Shown here: piece by piece, positions 7,583-14,815 of the stretch | Position numbering within the stretch: the first letter of the stretch is position 1 | Layout: each line of letters begins with the position of its first letter | NCBI GenBank assembly: GCA_017521065.1 | Contig: JAFXEA010000498.1 | Location: forward strand, 1 to 14,815 | DNA: 14,815 bases | DNA from: Kiritimatiellia bacterium | GTDB lineage: Bacteria > Verrucomicrobiota > Kiritimatiellia > RFP12 > UBA1067 | Reading direction: 5' to 3' | Translations under genes and position numbers: made by a program | Notes under the pieces: generated by a model | Database searches by the model: none | What the model was told of the DNA's origin: nothing | Seen by the model: the letters and a program-made list of their open reading frames with translations, nothing else

Positions 7583-8715
7583 AGTGGTATGCGGCAAATC
7601 GCGCTCCGATAACGGAGCGGCATGTACAGGCGATCTGGTACGATCCTTCGCTTCGTCCGGCGCAGCTGCGCACTGTGCGCGGCTGCGAAGTCCGGGTTGT
7701 TGATCCTGGTGTCTGGAACCTTGAATCGGGACCGGATTTCCGTCATGCAGTTCTTGAGTTGGGGCGCGATCGCCGCAGTGTGGAGGGCGATGTGGAGGTG
7801 CATCTCAAGCCTTCGGATTGGACTCTTCACCGGCATGGTGATGATATCGACTACCGTAATGTGATAGCGCATGTGGTGTGGTATCAGGGCGATCCGCCGG
7901 ATGGTCTGCCGCCTAGATGCGTCTCGGTGTGCATCGGGAACTTTCTTCGTGCGCGGAATGACTTTTCGCCGGACGAGATAGATGTTGCCGCCTACCCGTA
8001 CGCCAAACTTCCTGCCACAGAAAGACCTTGCGAAAGGTTCTTTGGCAAGAACCCGGATTTTGGGCTTGAGATTCTTCGTGAGGCTGGATGTCGCCGTCTC
8101 TACATCAAGGCTCGCCGTCTGCAGAACAGGTTTCTGCGGACGGGAAATCCTGAGCAGGTGTTCTACGAGGAGATGTTCGCTGCGTTCGGATACGCGAAGA
8201 ACTCGATTCCGTTCCGTGCGTTGGCAGAGCGTCTTCCTCTGGATGAACTGCCAGCAACGGAGGAACAGGCGCGTGAGACGCTGAACAGCGTAGCGTCGCT
8301 GGAGATCGAGTCTGTCCACCCTTGGCACAGGGCGAACGTGCGCCCCGGCAACAGGCCGGAGGTGCGCATGGCTGACGCGGCTGCTCTCTTCACAGGCGGC
8401 AAGCCGCATCATGCCGGAGCCCGGTTTCTTGCGGTTGTGATGGCCAACGTGATTGTTCCGTATGCGATGGCGCGCGGAGTTGTCAAAGAGGCGCCGCGTT
8501 GGCTGCCGCCGGAATGCATGAATTCCGTAACGAGGCTTGCTGCGTTCAGGCTTTTCGGGAGGGATCACAACCCTGCTCTCTATTCCGGAAACGGAATCCT
8601 GCTGCAGGGTCTCATTCAGATACATCGCGACTATTGCCTTGCGGCGCATCCCGACTGCTCCGCGTGCAGGCTGGTTGCGCAATTGAAGGACATGTGTCGG
8701 GAACAGGAGATTTGA
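7579..8715 (+). CDS. DUF2851 family protein
   Basis: 378 aa, of usual length for the family. The N-terminal part carries the DUF2851 pattern: ITERHVQAIW, then VWNLESGPDF (46-54), GDVEVHLKPSDW (70-81), HRHG (84-87) and RNVIAHVVWYQGD. The C-terminal end has LIQIHRDYC followed by a Cys cluster (C353, C360, C363, C373) that may hold a metal. The function of DUF2851 is unknown. The GPD...DVEVHLK arrangement (D53, E73, H75, K77) loosely recalls PD-(D/E)XK nucleases, but this is only a resemblance. The start overlaps the previous stop by 4 bp and is preceded by AAAGGAAG. The stop is 1 bp from the ComM start. Linkage to comM, comEC and yraN suggests a DNA-related role. Confidence 0.9.
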   Translation: MKWYAANRAPITERHVQAIWYDPSLRPAQLRTVRGCEVRVVDPGVWNLESGPDFRHAVLELGRDRRSVEGDVEVHLKPSDWTLHRHGDDIDYRNVIAHVVWYQGDPPDGLPPRCVSVCIGNFLRARNDFSPDEIDVAAYPYAKLPATERPCERFFGKNPDFGLEILREAGCRRLYIKARRLQNRFLRTGNPEQVFYEEMFAAFGYAKNSIPFRALAERLPLDELPATEEQARETLNSVASLEIESVHPWHRANVRPGNRPEVRMADAAALFTGGKPHHAGARFLAVVMANVIVPYAMARGVVKEAPRWLPPECMNSVTRLAAFRLFGRDHNPALYSGNGILLQGLIQIHRDYCLAAHPDCSACRLVAQLKDMCREQEI

Positions 8716-8716
8716 T

Positions 8717-10282
8717 ATGTTTGATATGGAAGAGAATGAGAAGCTGCGACTCGCCAAATGCTATTCGGGCGCAGTTCATGGAGTAAGCGCCCGATCGGTT
8801 GAGATCGAGGTTTGTGCATCGGACGGTTCGCCGCAGTTCACGATTGTCGGATTGCCCGATACCGCCGTGAAGGAGGCGAAGGATAGGGTATCGACGGCTA
8901 TCGGGAATTCAGGGTTCGCCAAGCCGGAGAGAAACATCACGGTAAACCTTGCGCCTGCAGATGTGAAGAAGGAAGGTCCGCTGTACGATCTTCCGATTGC
9001 GGTGTGTCTGCTTGCCGCCACGGACAAGGTGAAGTGCCGGGATCTTTCGGAATGGGGGATGGTCGGAGAGCTTGCGCTGTCCGGCGAAATCCGCAGGGTG
9101 CGGGGCGTCTTGCCGATTGTGATGGAGATGCGCCGCATCGGGAGAAAGGGCGTGTTGGTGCCCGTGGAGAACGCTGAGGAGGCCGCCATCGTGAATGGCA
9201 TATCTGTATATCCCGTCAGGACGTTGCGTGAGGCACTCGATTTCCTTACAGAGGAGGTGAGAATAGCGCCTGTGTTTTCGGATCTGTCTCGTCTCGTCAT
9301 GGCCGGACGCGATACGGGAGATGATTTCGCTGATGTTAAGGGACAGTATTTCGCGAAGCAGGCGATTGAGGTCGCCGTGGCCGGTGGACACAACCTGATG
9401 ATGATAGGCTCTCCCGGTTGCGGTAAGACGATGCTTGCAAAACGTATCCCGTCGATTTTGCCGCCGCTGAGCGTTGAAGAGGCGCTTGAGGTCACCCGGA
9501 TACATTCGGTTGCCGGAGTGCTCAAGCCCGGTCAGCCGCTCATGGTGCATCGTCCTTTCCGCGCTCCGCACCATACGGCTTCTTCTGCCGGGCTGCTCGG
9601 CGGCGGCACCCATCCGCAACCGGGAGAGGTTTCGCTGGCTCACAGGGGAGTGCTGTTTCTGGACGAGATGCCGGAGTTCAGCAGACACGCCCTTGAGGTG
9701 ATGCGTCAGCCGCTTGAGGATGGCCACGTTGCGATTTCGCGTGTCTCCGGCACATGCGACTATCCAAGCCGTTTCATGCTTGTTGCGGCGATGAACCCAT
9801 GTCCGTGCGGATACTGGGGTGATGCGCATCGGGAATGCAGATGTTCGCGTACGAAACGCATGGAGTACCGCAACAGGGTGTCAGGGCCATTGCTGGATAG
9901 AATAGACATCCAAATCGAGGTTACTCCGGTTTCATACGAGGAGCTTGCGGAACTTCCCACTGGTGAACCTTCGTCTGCCATACGGGAACGTGTGGTTCGC
10001 GCACGTGAGATTCAGAGGCGTCGCTTCGCCGACGATCCGGAGGTGTTCTGCAACGCCGAAATGCGTTCAAGGGACATCGCCCGCTATTGCAGGCTTGACC
10101 GTTCTGCCCAGGAGATGCTTCGGGCCCGTCTGAGCCAGCTCGATCTTTCGGCGCGTGCGTACGACAGGGTGTTGAAGGTGTCGCGGACGATTGCGGATCT
10201 TGACGGACGTGACGCCGTCTCCGAAAGTGACGTAAACAGGGCGGCGGGATGGCGTGCCCTGGACCGCAATTACTGGACGTAG
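8717..10282 (+). CDS. comM: ComM/YifB family AAA+ ATPase (Mg chelatase-like)
   Basis: 521 aa, typical of the family. The N-terminal ribosomal S5/Lon-type domain (to about 180) includes FTIVGLPDTAVKEAKDRV and ITVNLAPADVKKEG. The AAA+ domain has Walker A GSPGCGKT (231-238), HRPFRAPHHTAS (278-289), Walker B VLFLDEMPEF (312-321), the PCPCG Cys motif (361-365) with CRC (374-376), and GPLLDRIDI (390-398). The C-terminal Mg_chelatase_C helical domain ends with ISRTIADLDG-like VSRTIADLDG at 488-497. In Vibrio and Haemophilus ComM is a hexameric branch-migration helicase that extends recombination of imported ssDNA during natural transformation. All nucleotide-binding residues are intact. AGGAGA at 8705-8710 is the ribosome binding site, 6 nt before the ATG. 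It sits between DUF2851 (1-bp gap) and comEC (4-bp gap). Confidence 0.96.
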   Translation: MFDMEENEKLRLAKCYSGAVHGVSARSVEIEVCASDGSPQFTIVGLPDTAVKEAKDRVSTAIGNSGFAKPERNITVNLAPADVKKEGPLYDLPIAVCLLAATDKVKCRDLSEWGMVGELALSGEIRRVRGVLPIVMEMRRIGRKGVLVPVENAEEAAIVNGISVYPVRTLREALDFLTEEVRIAPVFSDLSRLVMAGRDTGDDFADVKGQYFAKQAIEVAVAGGHNLMMIGSPGCGKTMLAKRIPSILPPLSVEEALEVTRIHSVAGVLKPGQPLMVHRPFRAPHHTASSAGLLGGGTHPQPGEVSLAHRGVLFLDEMPEFSRHALEVMRQPLEDGHVAISRVSGTCDYPSRFMLVAAMNPCPCGYWGDAHRECRCSRTKRMEYRNRVSGPLLDRIDIQIEVTPVSYEELAELPTGEPSSAIRERVVRAREIQRRRFADDPEVFCNAEMRSRDIARYCRLDRSAQEMLRARLSQLDLSARAYDRVLKVSRTIADLDGRDAVSESDVNRAAGWRALDRNYWT

Positions 10283-10286
10283 GACG

Positions 10287-11873
10287 ATGGTAAAGGCAAA
10301 CTGGACAGCGCTTCCGATCGTTTTTGTCGCCGCGGCTTTGGTCGCAGGGGAAACGCTTGGTTTTGCGTTGCCCTGTTTTGCCGTATTGTGGGCTTGGACT
10401 CTGCTTCTAGTGATTCTGTTGACATGCATTCATGTAGGATGTGGTTTGTCGTGCAGAGTTCACTTGATAGCATTTATGGTTGGAGTTGCCCTTGCCTGGC
10501 ATTCGGAGACTGAAAGGTTGTCTGTTGAAGAGTATTCGAAGTCAATGCCGCCGGGTGGCGGTGCACCTGTTTTTCTGCTTAAGGTCGAGGGTGACGCGTC
10601 ATGCCGGATTGACAGGAAAGGATGTCGTATGGCAAGTTTCAATTCATGGATGAACAATGTTCCGGTGAAGGTGATTGCTCCATTGCCTGATGGAGTGACA
10701 GTGCCGAAAGATGGAGAATTGTGGCGTTGCTCCGGATGGCTTGCACTCCGTAAGAATTCCGCCAGCCGTTATTCAAGAAGGAGTCTGTGGGTTACGAAGG
10801 GCAATGTTTTCGAGAAGGTGGAAGATTCGGAACCATGGTCGTCAGGATCGCTTTACCGCCGTCTTTCCGGTGCGTTGTCGCGTAGGGTGGCGAAGGGACT
10901 TGGATGGTCGGATGAGCTTGCATCATTCGGGAATGCGATGCTTCTTGGCCGACGTGATGGAATACCTTATGGAAGGCTTGCGGTCTTTGCCGCCGCAGGC
11001 ACGATTCACGTGTTTGCGATATCGGGGCTTCATGTGATGCTGATAGCGGCCATGCTCACAGGATTTCTGAAGTTTCTTGGGCTCACTGTGCGAATGGGCG
11101 CTGCTTTTGCGATACCTGTGCTCTGGACGTATGTGATGCTTATCGGTTTTCCGGCAAGCGCGGTTCGCGCTGCCGTGATGACATCGCTCTATCTTGCGGC
11201 ACATCTTTTCGGAAGACGTCCGGATTCGCTTGCTGCATGGGGGATGGCGGTGATTCTGATCTGTGGTTTGTCGCCGAAGATGATACTGAATGTGGGATGT
11301 GTCCTATCGTTTGCGGTGATGCTTGGGATAGTCCTGTGGCTTAGATGGTCCGCGCAATTTGCGTCTCCTGCAGACTGCCTGTTGAGGTTTGCCTCTGTAG
11401 AGTCTGCTCTTGGTGGGGGATGGCGCAAGGTGGTTGCGCTTTGGCTGTACAGGAAATCATCATGGATACTAGGAGCGTTGGGGATATCGTTTGCCGCATG
11501 GGTTGCAGGGGCACCGATCGCGGCGCGGGTGTTTGAACGTTTGTCGTTGGGGAGTATGGCCGTAAATGTTGCGATTGTCCCTTTGGCGGGGATGGCTGTG
11601 GGTTTTGCGGTGTTTGGTGTGGCGGCGTCCTTTGTGTCCCTGCATCTTGCGGTGTTCTTCAACAATCTAGCGGCGCTCAGCATCTATATTATGCAATGGC
11701 TTTCGGAGATGGTCGTAAAACTGCCCGGTTCATGTGTGGACACATTGCCATGGAGCTGGTGCGACTGTGCGATGTGGTACATTGCGTGGATCATGTTTTT
11801 TGCGTTGCTGTCGAGGCATCTGCCGCGACGGGAGCGCATATCGGTAAAGGAATGGGAGGATGAAAATGATTAG
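10287..11873 (+). CDS. comEC: ComEC/Rec2 family DNA-uptake channel, short form without metallo-beta-lactamase domain
   Basis: 528 aa from the ATG at 10287, 4 bp after the comM stop. A GTG at 10254 inside comM would add 11 residues without a better ribosome binding site; neither start has a strong one, so coupling to comM is likely. Membrane spans at about 8-70 precede an OB-like DUF4131 region (about 75-175, FLLKVEGDASCRI ... VTKGNVFEKVED). The Competence domain follows: ASFGNAMLLGRRDGIP, then HVFAISGLHV (241-250), FPASAVRAAVMTSLYLAAHLFGR and SLAAWGMAVILI with many more spans. It carries imported ssDNA across the inner membrane. The chain stops right after the last membrane segment, whereas long ComEC proteins (about 700-800 aa) continue into a metallo-beta-lactamase domain. 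This is therefore a naturally short form; no frameshift is seen and yraN begins at its end. Confidence 0.93.
   Translation: MVKANWTALPIVFVAAALVAGETLGFALPCFAVLWAWTLLLVILLTCIHVGCGLSCRVHLIAFMVGVALAWHSETERLSVEEYSKSMPPGGGAPVFLLKVEGDASCRIDRKGCRMASFNSWMNNVPVKVIAPLPDGVTVPKDGELWRCSGWLALRKNSASRYSRRSLWVTKGNVFEKVEDSEPWSSGSLYRRLSGALSRRVAKGLGWSDELASFGNAMLLGRRDGIPYGRLAVFAAAGTIHVFAISGLHVMLIAAMLTGFLKFLGLTVRMGAAFAIPVLWTYVMLIGFPASAVRAAVMTSLYLAAHLFGRRPDSLAAWGMAVILICGLSPKMILNVGCVLSFAVMLGIVLWLRWSAQFASPADCLLRFASVESALGGGWRKVVALWLYRKSSWILGALGISFAAWVAGAPIAARVFERLSLGSMAVNVAIVPLAGMAVGFAVFGVAASFVSLHLAVFFNNLAALSIYIMQWLSEMVVKLPGSCVDTLPWSWCDCAMWYIAWIMFFALLSRHLPRRERISVKEWEDEND
11854..11859 (+). promoter_or_regulatory. Ribosome binding site GGGAGG inside comEC
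   Basis: GGGAGG touches the ATG at 11860 (no spacing) but is 6 nt from the ATG at 11866, so it selects 11866 as the yraN start. Confidence 0.6.
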
Positions 11874-12333
11874 AGCGCTCATTGAAAGAATTCTTGGCGA
11901 TGAACATCCTGTCGCTGTACGGAACACAAACGCCAGTGTCCGGCGTGGTTGCTGGGGGGAGGATGTCGCCGCTGCGCATCTGCAGCGAATAGGTTGGCGG
12001 ATCATTGGGCGGAATGTGAGACCATGCCGTCGGGACAGACGTTGCGAGCTGGACATTGTCGCATATGTTCCTGCTGAACGGCAGATTGTGTTTGTGGAGG
12101 TGAAGACCCATAAAAGACATTCGTCCTATGCGGGCAGACTTTGGGCGATTGACCGTAGGAAGAAGTCGAACCTGCTCAGGGCGAGCGCAAATTGGCTCAT
12201 GGCGCGCAAATGGCATGGGAATTGCAGGTTTGATGTCATTGAAATATATGGTGAGCAGGGTGGGGTAAATCCGCCGGAGATAGATCATATCATGAACGTG
12301 AAACTTTTCCCTTCCAACTGGCGGTTCTGGTGA
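11866..12333 (+). CDS. yraN: YraN/UPF0102 family nuclease-fold protein
   Basis: 155 aa. The family pattern is clear: RRGCWGEDVAAAHLQRIGWRI (E32), RNVR, CELDIVAY (E61, D63), IVFVEVKTHKRHSS (E78, K80), KKSNLLRASANWL and RFDVIEI (121-127). E32, D63 and E78-x-K80 form the PD-(D/E)XK-type core. Compared with most YraN proteins the segment before ELD is longer and Arg-rich (RPCRRDRRC). The biochemical role is uncertain; the family is often placed near ribonuclease HII or processing genes and is treated as a putative Holliday-junction/recombination nuclease. The start at 11866 gives an 8-bp overlap with comEC; an ATG at 11860 would add only two residues. It is the last gene of the operon that starts at 6858. 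Confidence 0.93.
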   Translation: MIRALIERILGDEHPVAVRNTNASVRRGCWGEDVAAAHLQRIGWRIIGRNVRPCRRDRRCELDIVAYVPAERQIVFVEVKTHKRHSSYAGRLWAIDRRKKSNLLRASANWLMARKWHGNCRFDVIEIYGEQGGVNPPEIDHIMNVKLFPSNWRFW

Positions 12334-12339
12334 TAGAGG

Positions 12340-12358
12340 TCGATTTTGCACAAATCGA
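12340..12358 (+). other. Stem-loop just after yraN
   Basis: TCGATTT (12340-12346) and AAATCGA (12352-12358) pair perfectly around the loop TGCAC, starting 6 nt after the yraN stop. No U-run follows, so it is more likely an mRNA 3'-end or processing structure than a terminator. Confidence 0.45.
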
Positions 12359-12566
12359 GCGGCCCATCTGAAGAGCAACGCGACGGGAGATGTATTTTGG
12401 TATTGTGCCAATGGCGATTTCATCTTCCGCTACGACCTCAAATCAATTGCCACAACGAATGAGGCCCATTCTCGAAGGAGGAGATAGGCGCGAGAAATTC
12501 AGCGTTGGGTGTTCTGATTGATGGTTTGCTGTTTTACATTTTTCGACGTCAGTGTGAAATGGAAAG

Positions 12567-12575
12567 TGGTATAAC
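12567..12575 (+). promoter_or_regulatory. Candidate extended -10 promoter
   Basis: TGGTATAAC matches the extended -10 pattern TGnTATAAT at all but one position. No good -35 lies at the right distance, which extended -10 promoters can tolerate. Transcription from it would reach the terminator at 12641-12671 after about 90 nt. Confidence 0.25.
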
Positions 12576-12640
12576 TATTGGCGATGAGGCTTTGTCAAGG
12601 CAGTAATGTGGTTGTTGAAAACCGGAAGTGAAATGGATTC

Positions 12641-12671
12641 CGGATGCCGTGCTTTGGCCCGCTTTTTTTTT
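12641..12671 (+). terminator. Probable intrinsic terminator
   Basis: CGG-AT-GCC (12641-12648) pairs with GGC-CCG (12656-12661) around the loop GTGCTTT, with a two-base AT bulge, followed by C and nine T (12663-12671). It is a plausible end for the operon transcript or for a small RNA. A second stem, CCGGAA with TTCCGG, overlaps just upstream (about 12622-12643) and could compete with it. Confidence 0.55.
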
Positions 12672-12767
12672 ATTTATTTTGCATGCATTTGAAAATCTGA
12701 ATCAGTATTATTCGTCTCGTTTCTGACAGATGGGTGAAGTCGGGAATCTTGGCCGATCTTTGAAATA

Positions 12768-12816
12768 GGCGGGCGGTCCCATACGTCCGCCGCCGGAATA
12801 TGCAATCTTTCATATT
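12768..12816 (+). other. Pair of adjacent stem-loops upstream of the LRR gene
   Basis: The first stem, at 12768-12794, pairs GGCGGGCGG with CCGCCGCC: eight pairs with one bulged G around a 10-nt loop. Three bases later AATATG (12797-12802) pairs with CATATT (12811-12816). A weaker CCGG/CCGG pairing follows at 12827-12841. Together they could form a structured leader about 210 nt before the LRR start, or a BIME-like element. Confidence 0.35.
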
Positions 12817-13026
12817 GGGCTTTTGACCGGGCGCTTGCCGGGTTTAGGTGTCAGGCCGGATATGTGCACATGGCGATGGAATGTCGCAGGAGTGTGCCGG
12901 GATTTGTGTTTTGGGCTTGGCGCTTGGCTGCGTCATGGTTGAAACATTTATCGCGGCACACCATGTTTTTGTCGCGCCGGATGTGGATGTGCCAAACATA
13001 AAAAGGCGCGGAGAAGGAGAGTGCAT

Positions 13027-14629
13027 ATGGGTAACGTCATCGAACCGATTAAAGAGGGGCCTCAAGCTCTGGAGAACGGCATGTCGCCGTTCAAGGGCTT
13101 GAAAGGGCTCCTTTGGGGTTTAACGCTTCTGCTGGCGCTTTGTACGGAGGCGAGGCACTACGAGGTGGACGGCATCGAATGGAACTACAGGATCGGAGGC
13201 AGTAAAAGAGCCGAGATAAAAGCGGTGAGCAAAACAACGCCGGCCATTGATAAGGAGACAAGAGGTTTTGTGACGGTTCCCTCAAAGATAAGCAATTATA
13301 CCGTTTCTCGCATCGGACACAACGCATTCAGTAATTGCCGGAGGATTACGGGGATAGCCATTCCTCGCAGTGTGATTTACATAGGGACAAATGCGTTCTA
13401 CAAATGCAGATCGCTTAAAGAGGTTACGATTGGCGGGCGGATAAAGGAAATAATGGCAGGCACATTTGACGGGTGCGGTTCGCTTGAACGCATTTCATTC
13501 ACGAATTCCGTGAAGAAGATAGGGGCGAGGGCTTTTGACAATTGTAAATCGCTTGTTGATATCGGGATGCTGGATAATGTTGAAAGCATCGGGGAAAATG
13601 CATTCCGCTATTGCAACTCCCTTACGGACGTCATACTGCCGGAAGGATTGGAAAGCCTGGGGAAATGCGCATTTTTCGGATGCGAATCCCTTGCTTCGGT
13701 GTTGATACCGGACAGTGCGACGGATATCGCGTTGGACGCCTTCTACCTGTGCAATTCGCTTGTGTCGCTGGAAGTTGGCGAAGGCAATCCGGTCTATTCA
13801 TCCCGCAACAACATCCTCTGCAACAAAGACGGCCCGCAACGGCTTGCTGTGCAACAAAAGCGGCACGGAAGTTGTGTTCTGTCCAGAAGGCCTGAAAGAG
13901 GTTACAATTCCGGATGGGGTGGTTGGAATTTCGTCAAAGGCGTTTGGATACAATAAGAATATCGAAAAGATAGTCATTCCCGACAGTGTCGTCTACATTG
14001 GCTTATTTGCTTTTAGTCTTTGCGACGCTCTTGTTGAAGTATATGTTTCGGAGCGCTATTCAGGGCCTATGGATGTATTCCCGAATACGGCGACAATCAT
14101 TCGATATTCACCGGTGTCCTCAGTGGCTGATGATGCGGTTCAGGCGCAATCGCGCATAATTGATGCGATGGATGAATACACAGATGTCAAGCTGGTGGAA
14201 TGCGTATCCAATGAGACGCAATACGTGGCATTCAGAAAGTGGTTGAATAGCCGTTCCGATAGGTTCACCCAGTGGTTCAAGGATTCTCCAAATGCGAAGT
14301 TTGCATATATCCTTGATGCATATTCTACTTTTGCCTCCTTGCCAAGAAGCGAAGACCTCAAGATTGATGGATTTGAACGCGGCTCGGGGTCGGACGATTT
14401 CAGTCTTTCCGTATTGGTGGGTGGCATATATGTTGGAGACAGGGCGTTGCCTGAGAATCTGGATATGCTGTTTGGGGTTGAGGGTTCTGATGAGTTGTCT
14501 TCCGGAGGATTCTCGTCTGGCAATGTGAAAGTTGAGTTCGGCACTCCGTCGGACGGCAAGGTGAAGATCAAGGCTACACCCAGAGATGGGGCGGCCAAGA
14601 GCTTCTTCTTCCGGGTGAAGATGAAATGA
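13027..14629 (+). pseudogene. Exported BspA-type leucine-rich-repeat protein, broken by a one-base frameshift
   Basis: Two frames together make one protein. The first (13027-13956) has an N-terminal hydrophobic segment (GLLWGLTLLLALCTEA) and then about seven LRR_5/BspA repeats of roughly 23 aa built on the pattern IPxSVxxIGxxAFxxCxSLxxV. The repeats resume in the other frame (CPEGLKEVTIPDGVVGISSKAFGYNKN...), which continues to 14629 with a C-terminal domain of about 160 aa ending SFFFRVKMK. The switch falls at GGCCCGC (about 13831-13837), where one extra C separates the frames. Removing one base restores a continuous chain of about 533 aa. As written, the first frame ends after a short nonsense tail at 13956. 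Start: AAGGAGA at 13014-13020 is 6 nt from the ATG at 13027. The ATG at 13081, with GGAGA at 13071-13075, would give a neater signal peptide and is a serious alternative. BspA-type proteins are surface or secreted binding proteins; the partner is unknown. True mutation and assembly error cannot be separated from one sequence. Confidence 0.8.
13802..13863 (+). repeat. Diverged 31-bp tandem duplication at the frameshift
   Basis: Copy 1 is 13802-13832 and copy 2 is 13833-13863. They match at 24 of 31 positions, with CCCGCAAC and TGCAACAAA identical. Read in their own frames they encode RNNILCNKDG and RNGLLCNKSG, two versions of the same turn between LRR repeats. Because 31 is not a multiple of three, the duplication moves the reading frame by one base. 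Confidence 0.75.
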
Positions 14630-14636
14630 TTGATTG

Positions 14637-14654
14637 ACGGCAGCTCATTGCCGT
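14637..14654 (+). other. Stem-loop after the LRR gene
   Basis: ACGGCA (14637-14642) and TGCCGT (14649-14654) pair around GCTCAT, 7 nt after the stop. No U-run follows. Confidence 0.4.
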
Positions 14655-14671
14655 GTTCCCGTTCTGGCTTC

Positions 14672-14705
14672 AACCGCTGTTCCGGTCTCAGCCGCCGGTG
14701 CGGTT
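14672..14705 (+). other. Imperfect stem-loop upstream of the terminator
   Basis: AACCGC (14672-14677) pairs with GCGGTT (14700-14705), and inside it CCGG (14682-14685) pairs with CCGG (14695-14698) across an asymmetric internal loop. It may stabilise the 3' end of the LRR transcript. Confidence 0.3.
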
Positions 14706-14710
14706 CCCGT

Positions 14711-14740
14711 GGGGCGACGCGATCTGCGTCGCCCCTTTTT
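14711..14740 (+). terminator. Strong intrinsic terminator
   Basis: GGGGCGACGC (14711-14720) and GCGTCGCCCC (14726-14735) form a perfect 10-bp GC-rich stem with the loop GATCT, directly followed by TTTTT (14736-14740). It ends the LRR transcription unit. The remaining 75 bp of the window show no gene. Confidence 0.92.
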
Positions 14741-14815
14741 GATTCTGCTGCATGCTCGCAATTATCTCGAAATTGAATTTTTATCTAAGCTTAATGAATG
14801 AGAATTCACTTCGGA

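Larger units (their letters stand above)
12334..13026. other. Non-coding gap of about 690 bp between yraN and the LRR gene
   Basis: I find no supportable protein gene on either strand. The gap contains a hairpin just after yraN, an extended -10 element followed by an intrinsic terminator (possible small RNA), and GC-rich stem-loops at 12768-12816. AAGGAGA at 13014-13020 is the ribosome binding site of the LRR gene. An open frame from a GTG at 12848 runs into the LRR gene in another frame and lacks coding character. Confidence 0.5.

Noticed and set aside
7372..8757. 461-codon open frame on the minus strand
   Set aside because: It lies opposite the clear DUF2851 gene and the end of the Whirly-like gene, has a Arg/His-rich low-sense composition, no ribosome binding site and no recognisable domain; it is a shadow of the coding strand.
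8909..9829. 306-codon open frame on the minus strand
   Set aside because: It is entirely antisense to the well-supported comM gene.
12848..13102. 84-codon frame from a GTG ahead of the LRR gene
   Set aside because: It has no ribosome binding site, runs into the LRR gene in a different frame and has no recognisable domain.
13802..13863. Programmed frameshifting or a phase-variable tract in the LRR gene
   Set aside because: There is no slippery heptamer with a downstream structure and the C run is only three bases; a mutation or assembly join at a diverged duplication fits better.
1..14815. tRNA, rRNA, insertion sequence, prophage or att sites
   Set aside because: No cloverleaf, rRNA signature, transposase, integrase or terminal repeats were seen.

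Overview
This 14.8-kb window reads as one strand of a moderately GC-rich, Gram-negative-type bacterial chromosome; every convincing gene is on the + strand. Secreted carbohydrate-active-type proteins of poorly characterised families, a DUF4838-like protein and a BspA-type leucine-rich-repeat protein next to housekeeping genes (DUF2851, ComM, ComEC, YraN) suggest a gut or anaerobic member of the Planctomycetes-Verrucomicrobia-Chlamydiae group, such as Kiritimatiellota, Lentisphaerota or Verrucomicrobiota. This is inference from gene content; no rRNA or tRNA is present to settle it.

Region A (65-6594) is a run of four exported proteins, probably one transcription unit. They are an 838-aa protein with carbohydrate-binding-like domains at both ends, a DUF4838-like protein, a protein with an alpha-glucuronidase/hexosaminidase-type N-terminal domain followed by a predicted TIM barrel, and an endonuclease/exonuclease/phosphatase-superfamily enzyme. 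Together they look like a small glycan-utilisation cluster with no transporter or regulator in view.

Region B (6595-12671) opens with a striking 67-bp array of six 11-bp units carrying TTTGACA or its complement, two in one orientation and four in the other. A tightly packed six-gene operon follows: a 43-aa single-span membrane peptide, a 197-aa protein that I read as a Whirly-type (PC4/Whirly superfamily) ssDNA-binding protein, a DUF2851 protein, the ComM/YifB AAA+ ATPase, a ComEC/Rec2 DNA-uptake channel without the C-terminal metallo-beta-lactamase domain, and a YraN/UPF0102 nuclease-fold protein. Junctions are overlaps or gaps of 4 bp or less, so co-translation is likely. The set looks like a natural-transformation/ssDNA-handling operon, and the array looks like its control region. 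The repeat matches, as I recall it, the GTCAAAA(A/T) element bound by plant Whirly factors, which makes autoregulation by the second gene a testable idea.

Region C (12334-14815) has a non-coding gap of about 690 bp with hairpins, a likely terminator and a possible small RNA. It is followed by a BspA-type LRR gene broken by a one-base frameshift inside a diverged 31-bp tandem duplication, and by a very strong intrinsic terminator at 14711-14740.
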